From Anaspis maculata (taxonomy: Eukaryota; Arthropoda; Insecta; Coleoptera; Scraptiidae), in the NCBI GenBank assembly GCA_949128115.1, contig OX421967.1, positions 56,928,855-56,992,854 of the forward strand: a stretch of DNA of 64,000 nt, in the 5' to 3' direction. How positions within the stretch are numbered: the first letter of the stretch is position 1; every line of letters starts with the position of its first letter. The notes under the pieces are model-generated. The model had not been told where the DNA came from and did no database searches. It saw nothing but the letters and a program-made list of their open reading frames with translations. The translations under genes and the position numbers were made by a program. This document shows, in pieces, positions 13,001-25,000 of this stretch.

Positions 13001-16000
13001 ATTTCGTGTTGTTTTCCAATTTTTCAAACCCAAATATCTTGAAAATGAAGCCTCTAATCAAAATTTTGCGGGAGTACATTTTTCTTCTAAATTGAACGTA
13101 GAATCTGAAAACATCAACAATTTTGGAAAATAATTAGGGGAGATAAAAATTGGGGCGAAAATAGGGGACAGTCTCCTATTATCTACGCCCCCAGAAATTG
13201 TTGATAAATTGTGGTATTGTTATTCGATGGAGACTCAGTTGACTGAACTTTAGTTCAAATTTGAATAAAATCGGTCCAACGGTTCAAAAGGTTACGGTGA
13301 AAAAACGATTTAAAAAAGTTAACTTCAACACCCTGTATCCCTTTAAGGAAGCATTTTAGGACCATGAGTTTCTTGTTCCTCCGGCTTTATTTTTGAAGAG
13401 GAATCATCCCTCAAAGTTTGTAATAACTAGACCCGAACACCCTGTATAATTGGCCGCAATCAAAACAGTGGAAATTTGGAATTCCCGAAAAAAAATTTAC
13501 AGTTTCCGAAAATTCCACTTTTTTGGCTTGAGAAAGTTTCGCATAATTTTTTTTTCATAAAACCAAACCTTTGCATTTGGATTCCGCCATTATTTTTCCT
13601 ATGAAGTTCCTTATCCGCGACTTTTTAATTTTTGATTAAAAAAAAGCGTGAATACAGAGTAGAACACGCGAGAACTACAAATGGATGCCGCAATCGAAAT
13701 CGCAATGCTCGAATTAGTATAAAACGATACCAAACTCACCAAACTCAAAATGTGACATTTTCGAGAATTTTGTCAATTTTTAAAAATTTCATCAATTTCC
13801 AAAATTTTTGACTTTTTCACCAAGACAAGTTTGGTATCGTTTCTTACTAACTCAAACCGTGGCATTTCAATTCCGCCATCCATTTTCTTGTCGACTCCTT
13901 GATAACAGAGTTGATTCAGATATTTTGATTCTTTCTTCGTTTTTTTTGTACCAATGAGCGAAAAACCGATACCTTCGAAAGCAGAGTAATGCAAGGGCGT
14001 CCAGCCAGAATTGTCGCGGTGCTGTTCGTCCAGTCCGCGATCCAGAAGCTGGCGTACGACTTCGACGCAACCCTGAGCGGCGGCCACGGACAGGACCGTG
14101 CGTCCTTCTGAGTCCATCGAGTCGATACAGCAACCCCAAAAGAGCAAGAGGGCGACTACGGGGGCGTGACCCATGCTGGCCGCGGCCCACAACGGGCTGC
14201 GCCCGCTGTGATCGCAGTGGTCGACGTCCGCTTCGTTTTCCAGCAGCAGCTCGCAAACATCCCTTCAAAACAAGAAAGCCAAGACAGTTGAGTTGAAAGG
14301 AGCACATGAAAATTTGGAAAAAAGATCGAACTCACTTGTGGCCTTCGAAAGACGCGACAAGCAACGGCGTCATGCCCTCCTTGTCCCTGTGATCGACGGT
14401 GGCGTTTCGCTCGAGCAGCGTGGCCACGACGCCGACGCCCGGCGACCTCGGGGCGCAGAGCGCCGCGACGCTCAGCGCCGTGCGTCCGTCGGCGTCGGCG
14501 TGATCGACGTCGGCCCCGTAGTCGAGGAGGTGCTCGACGATTTCCGAATGGCCCATGTAAGCGGCGGCAATGAGGGCCGTGCGTCCCTCGTGGTCGGTCA
14601 TGTTGACGTCGGCGCCGTGTTCGAGCAGCGTCCTCACGATCTCCTCGTGGCCCGACCAGGAGGCGGCCCTGAGGGCGGTGCGGTTCTCGGCGTCGACGCT
14701 GTCGAGGGCGCAGCCGGCCGTCACCAGCAGCTCGACGACTTCCGCGTGGCCGCCCCAGGCCGCCGCCCGCAGGGGCGTCCAGCCGTCGGCGTCGGCGCGA
14801 TCGGCGTCGGCGCCGGCCTCCAAGAGCACCTGCGAACACGACAAAATTTAGTTCGAGTTACGGCTCCAAAGTCATCCATCTTGAAAATAACTGTGAAGGT
14901 ACCAGACTTACGAGGTCGATGTCGACTCCAAAGTAACTGAATTCTGATAGTTTCACCATGTTTGTCGATTTGTCAAGTCAAAGATGACTCCAAAACCGTT
15001 CATTTCGAAGATCTGAAGGTGCCAGAATGAGGTCAATGTTGACTCCAAATTAACTAATTTCTAAGATTATAGCTAGACTAGATTTGTCAAGTTGAAGAAG
15101 ACTCCAACAATTTATTTCGAAATTGCCAGAGTTTTGAGGTCAATATGGACTCCAAAGTAGCCTTATTCCAAAATCACAGCTATACCAGATTTGTCAAATC
15201 AGCTCCAAAATGATTCATTTCAAAAATCCATGTCAAGTTTGCTTGATAAATGAGGTTGATGTGGACTCCAAAGTAACTTTTTTCAAGTTTATAACTTTAC
15301 CAGATTTCCCAAGTCAAAATTGACTCCAAAATAATTTATTTCAAAAATCTATGTGAAGTTGTCAGACTTGTGAGGTCAATATGGACTCGGAAGTAACTTA
15401 TTTCCAAGATTATATATAGCTTTACCAGATTTGTCAAGTCAAGGAAGACTTCAAGAACATTAATTTCAAAAATCTTTTTGAAGTTGTCAAACTTGTGAGG
15501 TCAGTGGGAACTCTAAAGTAGCTTATTTTTATTATTATAGCTATACCAGATTTGTCAAGTCAAAGGAGACTCCAAAAAAATCTATTTCGAAAATCTATTT
15601 GAAGTTGCCAGAGCTGTGAGGTCAATATGGACTAACAAAATAACTTTTTTAGAGACACACTAAGCTTATGAGGTCAATGAAGGCTCCAACTAGACGTAAG
15701 CGGTCAATGGAGGGTCCTCGACTAGACTTGTCAGGGCGATAGAGCTCCAAAACAATTTTTACATTGAAGATTGTGCAAAATCTGAAGACTTGTAAGATCT
15801 GACTTGGAAGTAAGCTCAGATGGAGCTCCAAAATATAAAGCATTTTTTAAAATATGCCTAATTTTTGAAGTCGATAAGTGCTGTATACAACTTGTGAGGC
15901 CAATAAGAACTCCAAAAGCACTTTACATAGAAAACTGTTGGATCTGAAGAGTTGTAAATAACGTCAAGTCGAATGGAGCTCCAAAACCAAACATTTCGAA

Positions 16001-19000
16001 GACATAATTCGTTTCTGAGGTCAATGATGAGCTTCAACTAGACTTGTTAGGTCAATAAGGGCTCCAAGACGATTCCAATCAAAAATTATGCTGGATCTAA
16101 AAACTTTTGAGGAACGCAAGGTCAGATGGAGCTCCAAAATGTAACACTGTGAATTTAAAGCCACACCAAACTTCCGTGGTCAATAAGAGCCCCATTAGAC
16201 TTGGGAGGTAAATAAGAACTCCAAAAGCATTTTTTACATAGAAAACTGTGCTGGACCTGAAGACTTGTAAGGGATTTTTGAATCAAATGGAGCTCCAAAA
16301 CAAGAAATTTCGAAGACATACTTCGTTTCTGAGGTCAATGGTGGGCTCCAACTAGACATGTGAGGTCGACAAGGGTTCCAAGACCGTTCCTATCAAAAAT
16401 TATGCTCGATGTAAAAACTTTTGAGGAATGTAAGGTCAGATGTAGCTCCAAAATGTAACACTGTGAAGCTATAACAAACTTCTGAGGTCAATAAGAGCCC
16501 TATTAGACTTGAGAGGTAAATAAAAACTCCAAAAGCATTTTACATAGAAAACTGTGCTGAATCTGAAGACTTGTAAGGAATGTTGAATCAAATGGAGTTC
16601 CAAAACGAGATATTTCCGAAGACATAACTCGTTTCAGAGGTCAATGGTGGGCTCCAACTAGACTTATGAGGTCAATAAGGGCTCGAAAACCATTCCTATC
16701 AAATATTGGGTTGGATCTCAAAACTTTTGAGGAACGTGAGGTTAAATGGAGCTCCAAAATGTAACACTGTGAAGCCATACTAGACTTCTGAGGTCAATAA
16801 GAGCTCCGTTAGACTTGCGAGGTCAATGAAAACTCCAAAAGCAGTTTACATAGAAAACTGTGCTGGATCTGAAGACTTGAAAGGATTGTTAGATCAAATG
16901 AAGCTACAAAACGAGCATTTCGAAGACATACTTCGTTTCTGAGGTCAATGATGGGCTCCAACTAGACTTGTGAAGTCAATAAGGCTCCAAGACCATTCCT
17001 ATCAGAAACAGTGCTGGGCCTAAAAACTTTTGAGGAATGTAAGGTTATATGGAGCTCTAAAATGTAACACTGTGAAGCTACGCCAGGCTTCTGAGGTCAA
17101 TTAGAGCTTTATTAGACTGGTGAGGTCAAAACACTTTGAAAGCACTTTACAAAGAAACTGTGCTGGATCCGAAAACTTAAAAGGAACGGTAAGTCAGATG
17201 GAGCTCCAAAACGCAACATTTCGAAGACAAACTTTGTTCGTGAGGTCAATAGTGGGCTCCAAACAACTTCAGAGGTCAATAAGGGATCCAAGACCTTTTA
17301 TATCAGAGATATTGCTGAATCTGAAGCCTCTTGGGAAACGTATGGTCAGATGCAGCTTCAAAACGAAGCATGCTAAAGACTTACCATGCTTGTGAGGTCA
17401 ATAGGGGCTTTGGCTAGACGTGAAATGTCAACAGGGGCTCCAGCTAGATTTGCGAGCTCAGTAAGTCCTTCAAAACGATACAATCGAAGAGTGTGCTTGT
17501 GCTGGATATGAGACTTGAAGGGAATGTAGGGTCAGAAGCAAGAACATTTGGACGACATGCTAGGTTTGTGAAATCGATGGCGGCTCCAAATAGACTTGTA
17601 AGGTTGACGAGAGCTCCAAAACCATTTAAATTGAATATCGTGCTGAACCTGAAGGTAACGTGGAATAGAAGCTCCAAAACGAAATATTTTGAAGACATGC
17701 TGGGCTTTTGAAGTCGAAACGGGCTCCAAGCAGACTTGTGAGTCGGAAGAAGTTCCAAAACCAATAATATTGAAGATTGTGCAGAATCTAAAGAGTTGTA
17801 GTCAATATAAGGTGAGATTGAGCTTTGAAATGATAATTCTTAAAGATATACAATGCTTATGTGGTGGATAAGGGCTTCAACTAGAACTACAAAGTTGATG
17901 AAGGCTCCAACCAGAGTTAATGAAGGTCCAAACTATTAAAATCCAAGATTGCGCTGGATTTAAAGGCTTGTGAGAAACGTGAGGTCAGATGGAACCACCA
18001 AGGATTACTAGGTTTGTGACACCAAGGATTACTAGGTTTGTGAGGCCAATAGAGTCTCCAACTAGACTTGTGAGCCTAATAAAAGCTTCAAAACCATTTA
18101 TGAAGACTTGTAAGGAGCCTGAGATCAGATGGAAACTCCAAACAGAAACTTTGAAACATATCGATGTCCTAGATATACTAGATTTGTGAGGTCACTGAGG
18201 GCCTCAACTAGACTGGTGTGGTTAACAGAGGCTCCAACTAAGATTATGAGGTCAGTAAAAGCTCCAAAACCATTTATTTCGGAGTTTGTGCCCTATCCAA
18301 AGACTAGTAAGGAGTGTAAGGTCGAATGGAAGATCCAAAACGTGAAATTTGGAAGACACGCTAGGCTTGTGAGATTACTGCGGGCTTCAAGCAGATTTGT
18401 GCGGTCAAAAGGGGCTTCAACTAGACTCACGAGGTCAACAGAGGCTCCATCTGGACTTATGAGGTCGATAAGAGCTCCAAAACTATTTCTAAAGATTTGT
18501 AAGGAACCTAAGGTCAGATGAGAGCTCCAAACTGAACCATTCAGAAAATATACTAGGTTTGCGAGGTCACTGAGGTCTGTAAATAGACTGGTGTGGTCAA
18601 CAGAGGTTCCACCTCAAATTAGATGAGAGCTCCAAACTGAAACACTTAGAAAATATACTAGGTTTGCGAGGTCACTGAGGTCTGTAAATAGACTGGTGTG
18701 GTCGACAGAGGTTCCACCTAAAATTATGAGGTTATTGGGGGCTTCAAACTAGACTAGTGAGATCAATAGTGGCTTCAACTGAGCTGGTGAGGTCGGATAA
18801 GACTTCAACCAGAGTTATGAGGTTACTGAGGGCTCCAAAACAATTCATGTCGAAGAATGTGCTGTAACTGAAGACTTGTGAGGAATGTAAGATCAGAGAG
18901 AAGCTCCAAAACAGGGCACCTTGCAGATACGCTAGATTTGTGAGGTCAGTGGGGTCTTTAACAACAGAAGATTCGCTACAAAGTCAGATAGGAACAAACA

Positions 19001-22000
19001 AGTGATACATCTCAAAATAATGAACGCCGAAGATCATACCAAGTCCGAAGACTTGCAAGGTCAGATAGAGGCTACTGAAAGCTTGTGAAATTAGATGGAA
19101 GGTTTCAAATTGCTACATTTCGTAGATTTATCAGGCTTCTGAGGTCAATTAGAGCTCCAGAATCATCTACTTGAAACATTCTAACAAATCTGAAGGCTTG
19201 CAAAGTCAGATGGAGGCTCCTGAAAACATGTAATATCGGACCGAGGCTTCAAATTGATACATTTGGTAGACTGATCAGGCTCCTGAGGTCAATGAGGGCT
19301 CCAAAATGGCCTACTTCGACGATTTCAAGAAATCTGAAGGCTTGCGAAAGATCAAAAGATCTGTCAAGTAAAATGAAGTGAAATTGACACCCTGACGACT
19401 TGCAAGGTCAGATGGAGGCTCCAAAAGACCTGTGAAGTCAGGTTGGGGGCTCCTGAAGTCGTGCAAACTCAAATGAAGGCTTCAAAAGCCCTGTAAGATC
19501 AAACGAAGGCTGTGAATAACCACGTCTAGTGGATTTACCAGGCTCGTGAGGTCAATAGGGGCTCCGAATTTATTTAATTTGAAAACTGTACTAAACCTGG
19601 AGGCATTTCGAGTCAAATAAGAGCCTTTGAAGGTCTAACAAAATCAAATGAGAGCTCCAAATGACTTGTAAAATCGAAGAGTCCGGACGGAGGCTCCAAA
19701 CTGATACAATTTGGTTCTTCAAAGATTGCACAAAATTTGGAGGTAAACGGAATAGAGGACTCAAAAAGTCTTGAAGATCATATAAAAGCTTCAAATGGCA
19801 CAAGATCAGATGTAGACTCCACACTGATAAATTAGTAGAATTCATTAGCTTTGTCAAGTCAACAGAGGTTCCAGATTATACTTAATTGTATGTAGTAAAT
19901 ATATGAAGTGTATTGTGAGGTCAGATGAGGGTTTCAAAAGATTCAAAAGATCAGATGGAGGCTCCAAATTATTGACATATTCTTGTAAGATACTCTTGCT
20001 TGGTTAATTCAATGGAAGCTCTTGGAGGCAAGTGAAACAAAGGCTACAATAGTCTTGTAAGAATCTATGAAAGCTCCAAATTACTTATATCGTCAGATAG
20101 AGACTCCACACCGATAAATTAGTTGAATTTACTAGCTTTGTGAAGCCAACAGACGTTCCAGATTATACTAGATTCTACTATATTTTAAGCCTTGCACGGT
20201 GGAATGGAAGGCTCCAAAAGGTTTGAAGAATCAGATGGAGGCTCCAAATTGATATATTTTTGTAATCAATAACTTGCGCTTGCTTGATTCAATGGAAGCT
20301 CTGTAATAATCTACTTTGAAGATCGTATTAGATCTGGAGGCAAGTGAAACAGAGGCTACAAAAGTCTTATAAAAACCTATGAAAGCTCCAAATGACTTAC
20401 ATGGTCAGATGGAGACTCCACGCTGATAAATTAGTTGAATTTATTAGCTTTGTGAAATCAACAGACGTTCAAGAGTATATTAGATATCTGAAGTCTTGTG
20501 AGGTCAGATGAAAGGCTACAAAAGGTTTGCAGGATCAGATGGAGGCTCCAAATTGATACATATTTCAAAGACCTAAGTTGAAAGATCCAAATGACTTATA
20601 TGGTCAGATGGAGACTCCAATTGATGAAGTTGTTGGATATCCTAGCTTTGTGAGGTCAATGTGGGTATAAAAAAATAGTTTTGAAGATTATACCTTCTAA
20701 ATAATATGTAAAGCCTTGTGGAGTCTAAAAAGACTAAGGATTAGGGCTAAAAAAGGCTTAAAAGGTCAGATGGAGGCTCCAAATGTATACATTTGTGTTA
20801 GATGAATTTTCCACAATATACTTCAAAAACTGTGCTAAATTCAAGTGGAACAGAGGCTACAAACGTCTTGTAAGGTCAACTGACAGCTCCAAATGACTCA
20901 CATGACCGAGGTGAGACTCCAAAATTTGCTGAAATTATTTAGCTTTGTGACGTCAATGGGGGTTTTGGGATAATGTATTTCAAAGGTTATACTTGAACTT
21001 CAGCCTTGTAAGGTGAAACGAAAATGGAGAACCAAATTAAGACTCGGAAGACTTGTGGTCAGATGGAGACTCCAAAATTATGAATTTTTGTTAGATATAC
21101 TGGATTTGCGAGATCAAAGGAAGCTCATTATTTTATAAAGAAGCAATTATTTTTAAGGGCTTGATCATTAACTTAAAAAATGAAGGCTCCAAATTCAAAG
21201 CTTTGACATTTGGAGGCATTTAGAGGCTCAAATGACTGGGAAACGGTACAAACCTTGACAACTGGCGCCTGTCCTAGCCTCGCGGCCACGTGCAGCGCCG
21301 CCTGTCCGTGCAGATCGTGCAAATCGAACAGCGGCTCCGGACTCTGTTCACTCGAAGTCGACGCCAGAGAAATCTGAAATATTTGGAGACATGAGCAAAA
21401 TTGCTCCAAAAATTGTGCAGACTCACTACCTGACTTTCGTATTCGCATCCGTCCACGTCGCTCTGTTCGACGGCACCGGCTTCCAGCAACAGCCTCAGCA
21501 CCTTCTGATCCGTCGGCAGGAACGCGCCAAAATTGACGCCGGCCATTTCGGAGCCCTCCAGCAGGCAGTCTTCGACGTTGCAACCGCTCAGGATCAGCCA
21601 GAGCACGGTCAGAGTGTGCACGTCCAGGGGATTGAGCGCCGCGGCGGTTTCGCTTCCTTTTTTCGTGTCCAGAGTGCTCCCCAGCGATTCGACCGGAGGC
21701 GTCGCCGTGGCGGTTTCCGCCATGCTCGGCAGCACCGTCGGCAGGTCGGTGCTCTGCAGCAGCCCCGAAGGGTTCTTCTTGGCCTTGTTCACTTCGGCGT
21801 AGATCGGCTGGGTGTCGTCCACGTTTCGGGGCTTGGTTTCTTTGGCGGTCGTGGCCGTGGGACTTTTTATTAGTTCTTCCAGGTCGTCGTCGGCGGCGCT
21901 GTTTTCCGTCGTTTCGTCGCGTTCCTCGCGGGCGACCGCTTCCTGCAACGCCTTCAGATCGGCGTAGATTTCCGTCGTGGTCTTTTCGAGCGTGTCCGTT

Positions 22001-25000
22001 GGATTGTTGGTCGACGATGCGGCGGCAAGGGCTTTTTCGGCGGCGTTGACGGTGCTGCGCGTCGAGCTCCACATGGAAGTGTTGTTATTGCTGCCGGAAG
22101 ATCCGCTTCCGGTGGATTGCTTGTCGTTCAGGTACTGTTCCATGCGGGTCAGGTGGAAAGCGTAGTCGTAAATTTCTTGATTGTTCAAATACCTGTTGAA
22201 AAAACTCAGTAAAACAAGGTTGCCAAAATCGTTACGACGATTTGGGCATCAAAATTAGATTCCCGAGGTCCAGATTAGTTGGAAACCATACCAAACTCGA
22301 TCAAATGAAAAAATGTCAAATTTCAAATATTTTTGAAAAACTGCCAAATTTTCAAGCATTGTCAAATTTTCTTTTTTTCAATTTTTTCTAGTTTGGTATC
22401 GTTTCTTCATAGATTAGAGCTTCTGAGTTCTAAATGTCAATGTCAAATTTTGAATTTTGGAAAAATTTCGATTTTCAAATTTTGAACTGTCTTTTGATTT
22501 TTCCAATTCTGCAAGATTGGTATCGTTTCTTGCTAATTTCGAGCTTCTGAGTTCGATTCTGGATACCATTTTTCATTTATCACTATCCCAGTACTACTAA
22601 AAATTACCGCTACAAGTACTAGTAGCTGTAGTAGCAGTACAGCACGTTTACAAAAACCGTTACGACAATTTGGACATCAAAATTAACTTCCCGAAGTTCG
22701 AATTAGTTGGAAACGACACCAAACTCGCTCTACTCGAAAAATGTGAAACTTGATAATTTTTTTCGAAAATGACTGATTTTGAAGCACTAACAAATTTTGA
22801 CATTATTGATTACTGCAAGTTTGGTATCGTTTCTTACTGATTCAGTGTTTCTGAGTTCGATTCTGGATACTATTTTTCATTTACTATTACTCCTAGTACT
22901 ACTATAAGTAACGCTGCAAGTACTAGTAGCTACAATTAGTAGTAGTAGAAGCCACCTTCAAGGTAGAAACATTGAAATATACCTGGCATGTAGAGTGTAG
23001 TACATGGCCAGCACACAGTGTCCGTGGAAAATATTGCACAAATACTTTTGGGTGCAGTGTTTAATGTCCAAGAGCCATTCGGCAAATGAATGATGAAACA
23101 GGCGAATTGCACCGGAGCGTGAGACTATTATCACTCTTCTCAGGAGACTGTAGCGTTTTCGAAAGTCTTCTTGCGACATTTTCGGATTGTAGACCTGTAA
23201 ATCACACGATCTTTAGTTTTCGACGATGGCTACACCACTTCTGATGTAAGAATTAGTACAGGATGTTTGCGAACTTGGAGTAGAAAATTGAACCGCAGTT
23301 GAGAGAATGCTCCAGAAGTGCCAAAAAAATGTTGAGCAAAAATTATGATTTCTATTTTTGGAAATATGGAGAGTCAAAAGGTGGTCCTTTGACGACTTCT
23401 ATTTTAGTTTTTTTTGAAAGATTCTAGAAAACTGTTTCCATCAGACCAAAAAGAATTTTTTTTAACCTTTGGATATGTTTTATAACTTCATTTAGTGCAC
23501 AGAAAATCTATTTTTCCTCGGGAATGCCCCGGAAACATTGTGGAGGTTATAAAACTGATGTAGAGCAACAAGTAACACAGATGGTTCCCAAATAAAATTT
23601 TCTGCATGCATTTTTGAGGAAAACTGGATTTTTAGGAGTCACGACTCACCCTGTATGGCAAATAAAATTAGAAAACACATTCAAAGGTTCAAAAGCATTG
23701 CTTTTTGGTCTGTTCAAAGGAGTTAACTGAAAATCATTCAAAACAACGAAAATAGAGGTTTTCGAAGGACCACCTTTTGACCCTAGATATTTTCAACAAA
23801 AAAAAACTAAATTTTTTTAGACGTTTTTCCGATACTTTTGAAGGATTTCCCTAACTGCGATTCAATTTTCTACACCAAGTTTGCAAACACCCTGTATAAT
23901 GAGATAATTAGATAAGGGAGAGATGAAGAGAGAAGAAGGGAGAGAGTAGTAACAAAAAAAAAAGGGAGAGTAGTAACGAAAGAAAAGGGAGAGGACGTAA
24001 GGTGGAAAAATGGGCTGGAGAAAGAAAGGAAGAGTGGAAGAGAGAAAGAGCGGATAAGAGGAAGAACGGAAGAGAAGAAGAGCGGAAGAGAAAGACCGGA
24101 AGAGAGGAAGAGCGGATGAGCGGATGAGAGGAAGAGGGGAAGACCGGAAGAGAGGAAGACCGGAAAAGGGGGAAAGCGGATAAGAGAAAGAGCAGAAGAG
24201 AGGAAAAGCGGAAAAATGGAAAAGAGGAAGAGCGCAAGAGAGCAAGAACGGAATAGAGCAAGAGCGGAAGAAAGGAAGAGAGAACGGAGAAGAGGAAAAG
24301 AGATAGAAAGGGAGAGATGAGGGAGAGGGACCAGGGAAGGAGAGGGATGGAAAGGAGAAATAAAAGGAGTGAGGCAGAGATACTATAAAGAAAGAAGAAG
24401 GAAAAAAAACTTACCTTGATAATGTCGAAAAGTAAGGCTTCGTTTAGGGCGCATTTTGCCGCCAAAATCACGTTGAGGAGCTGCTGGACTTTGGCGAACT
24501 GCCTGCGATTGAACAGTCTCTGGCACAGCCACAGGTAAAGGCCGTTTAGAGTACCCGGAATTTCGCGGACTTCTCGCAGAACTATGAAGCTATCGGAAAC
24601 GCCGTCCAATACCTGCAACACGACAGTAAGTAAGATAACATTTGAAACGGTAAACGACCCTTTAGTAATAAAAACATATTTCAGTGAGGCGCCTGTTTGA
24701 ACGTTTCTCTTGTTGAAGGTTAGCTTGCATGTAGTTTCTTGGATTGGGCAAGACATTGATACTTGCCCAAAAACTACACAAGACAAGTAAAATCGAATTT
24801 GGTAAACAGGACTTAGCTGGAGAGGCATCACTCAGTAAGACTATTTTTTGACGTTTCTCTTAATAAAGGCTAGCTTGCTACTAGCGCAAGTCATTAGCAT
24901 CCAACCAGGGCGACACACGATTAGTGAAATCGGTTGAATAGACCTTTAGATATAAATGTTAACTCATCAACACGACCTCTCCATTGTTTCTCTTATTAAA

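Larger units (their letters stand above)
4866..13446. mobile_element. 8.6-kb nested foldback transposon island
   Basis: The left end reads TACAGGGTGTTCGG and the right end CCGAACACCCTGTA, flanked on both sides by TA. This is compatible with a TA target duplication. Inside, large parts of the left arm (about 4960-6080) recur inverted in the right arm (about 11500-12700), including a block with 'ccagtggcgtagatattggg' and a block with 'ttttattcttataaaatctg' (near 5860 and 11755). The interior carries several smaller elements listed separately. No intact transposase was found. The stretches 9000-10050 and 11090-11500 hold only AT-rich, low-information sequence with cgtatgcgcg-type motifs. The whole island lies in the ANKRD50 intron 4096-13972. 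Confidence 0.7.

Noticed and set aside
23862..24831. Minus-strand frames rich in [10 protein letters not shown]
   Set aside because: The only real coding part is 24415-24612 (ANKRD50); the remainder is the translated purine tract.
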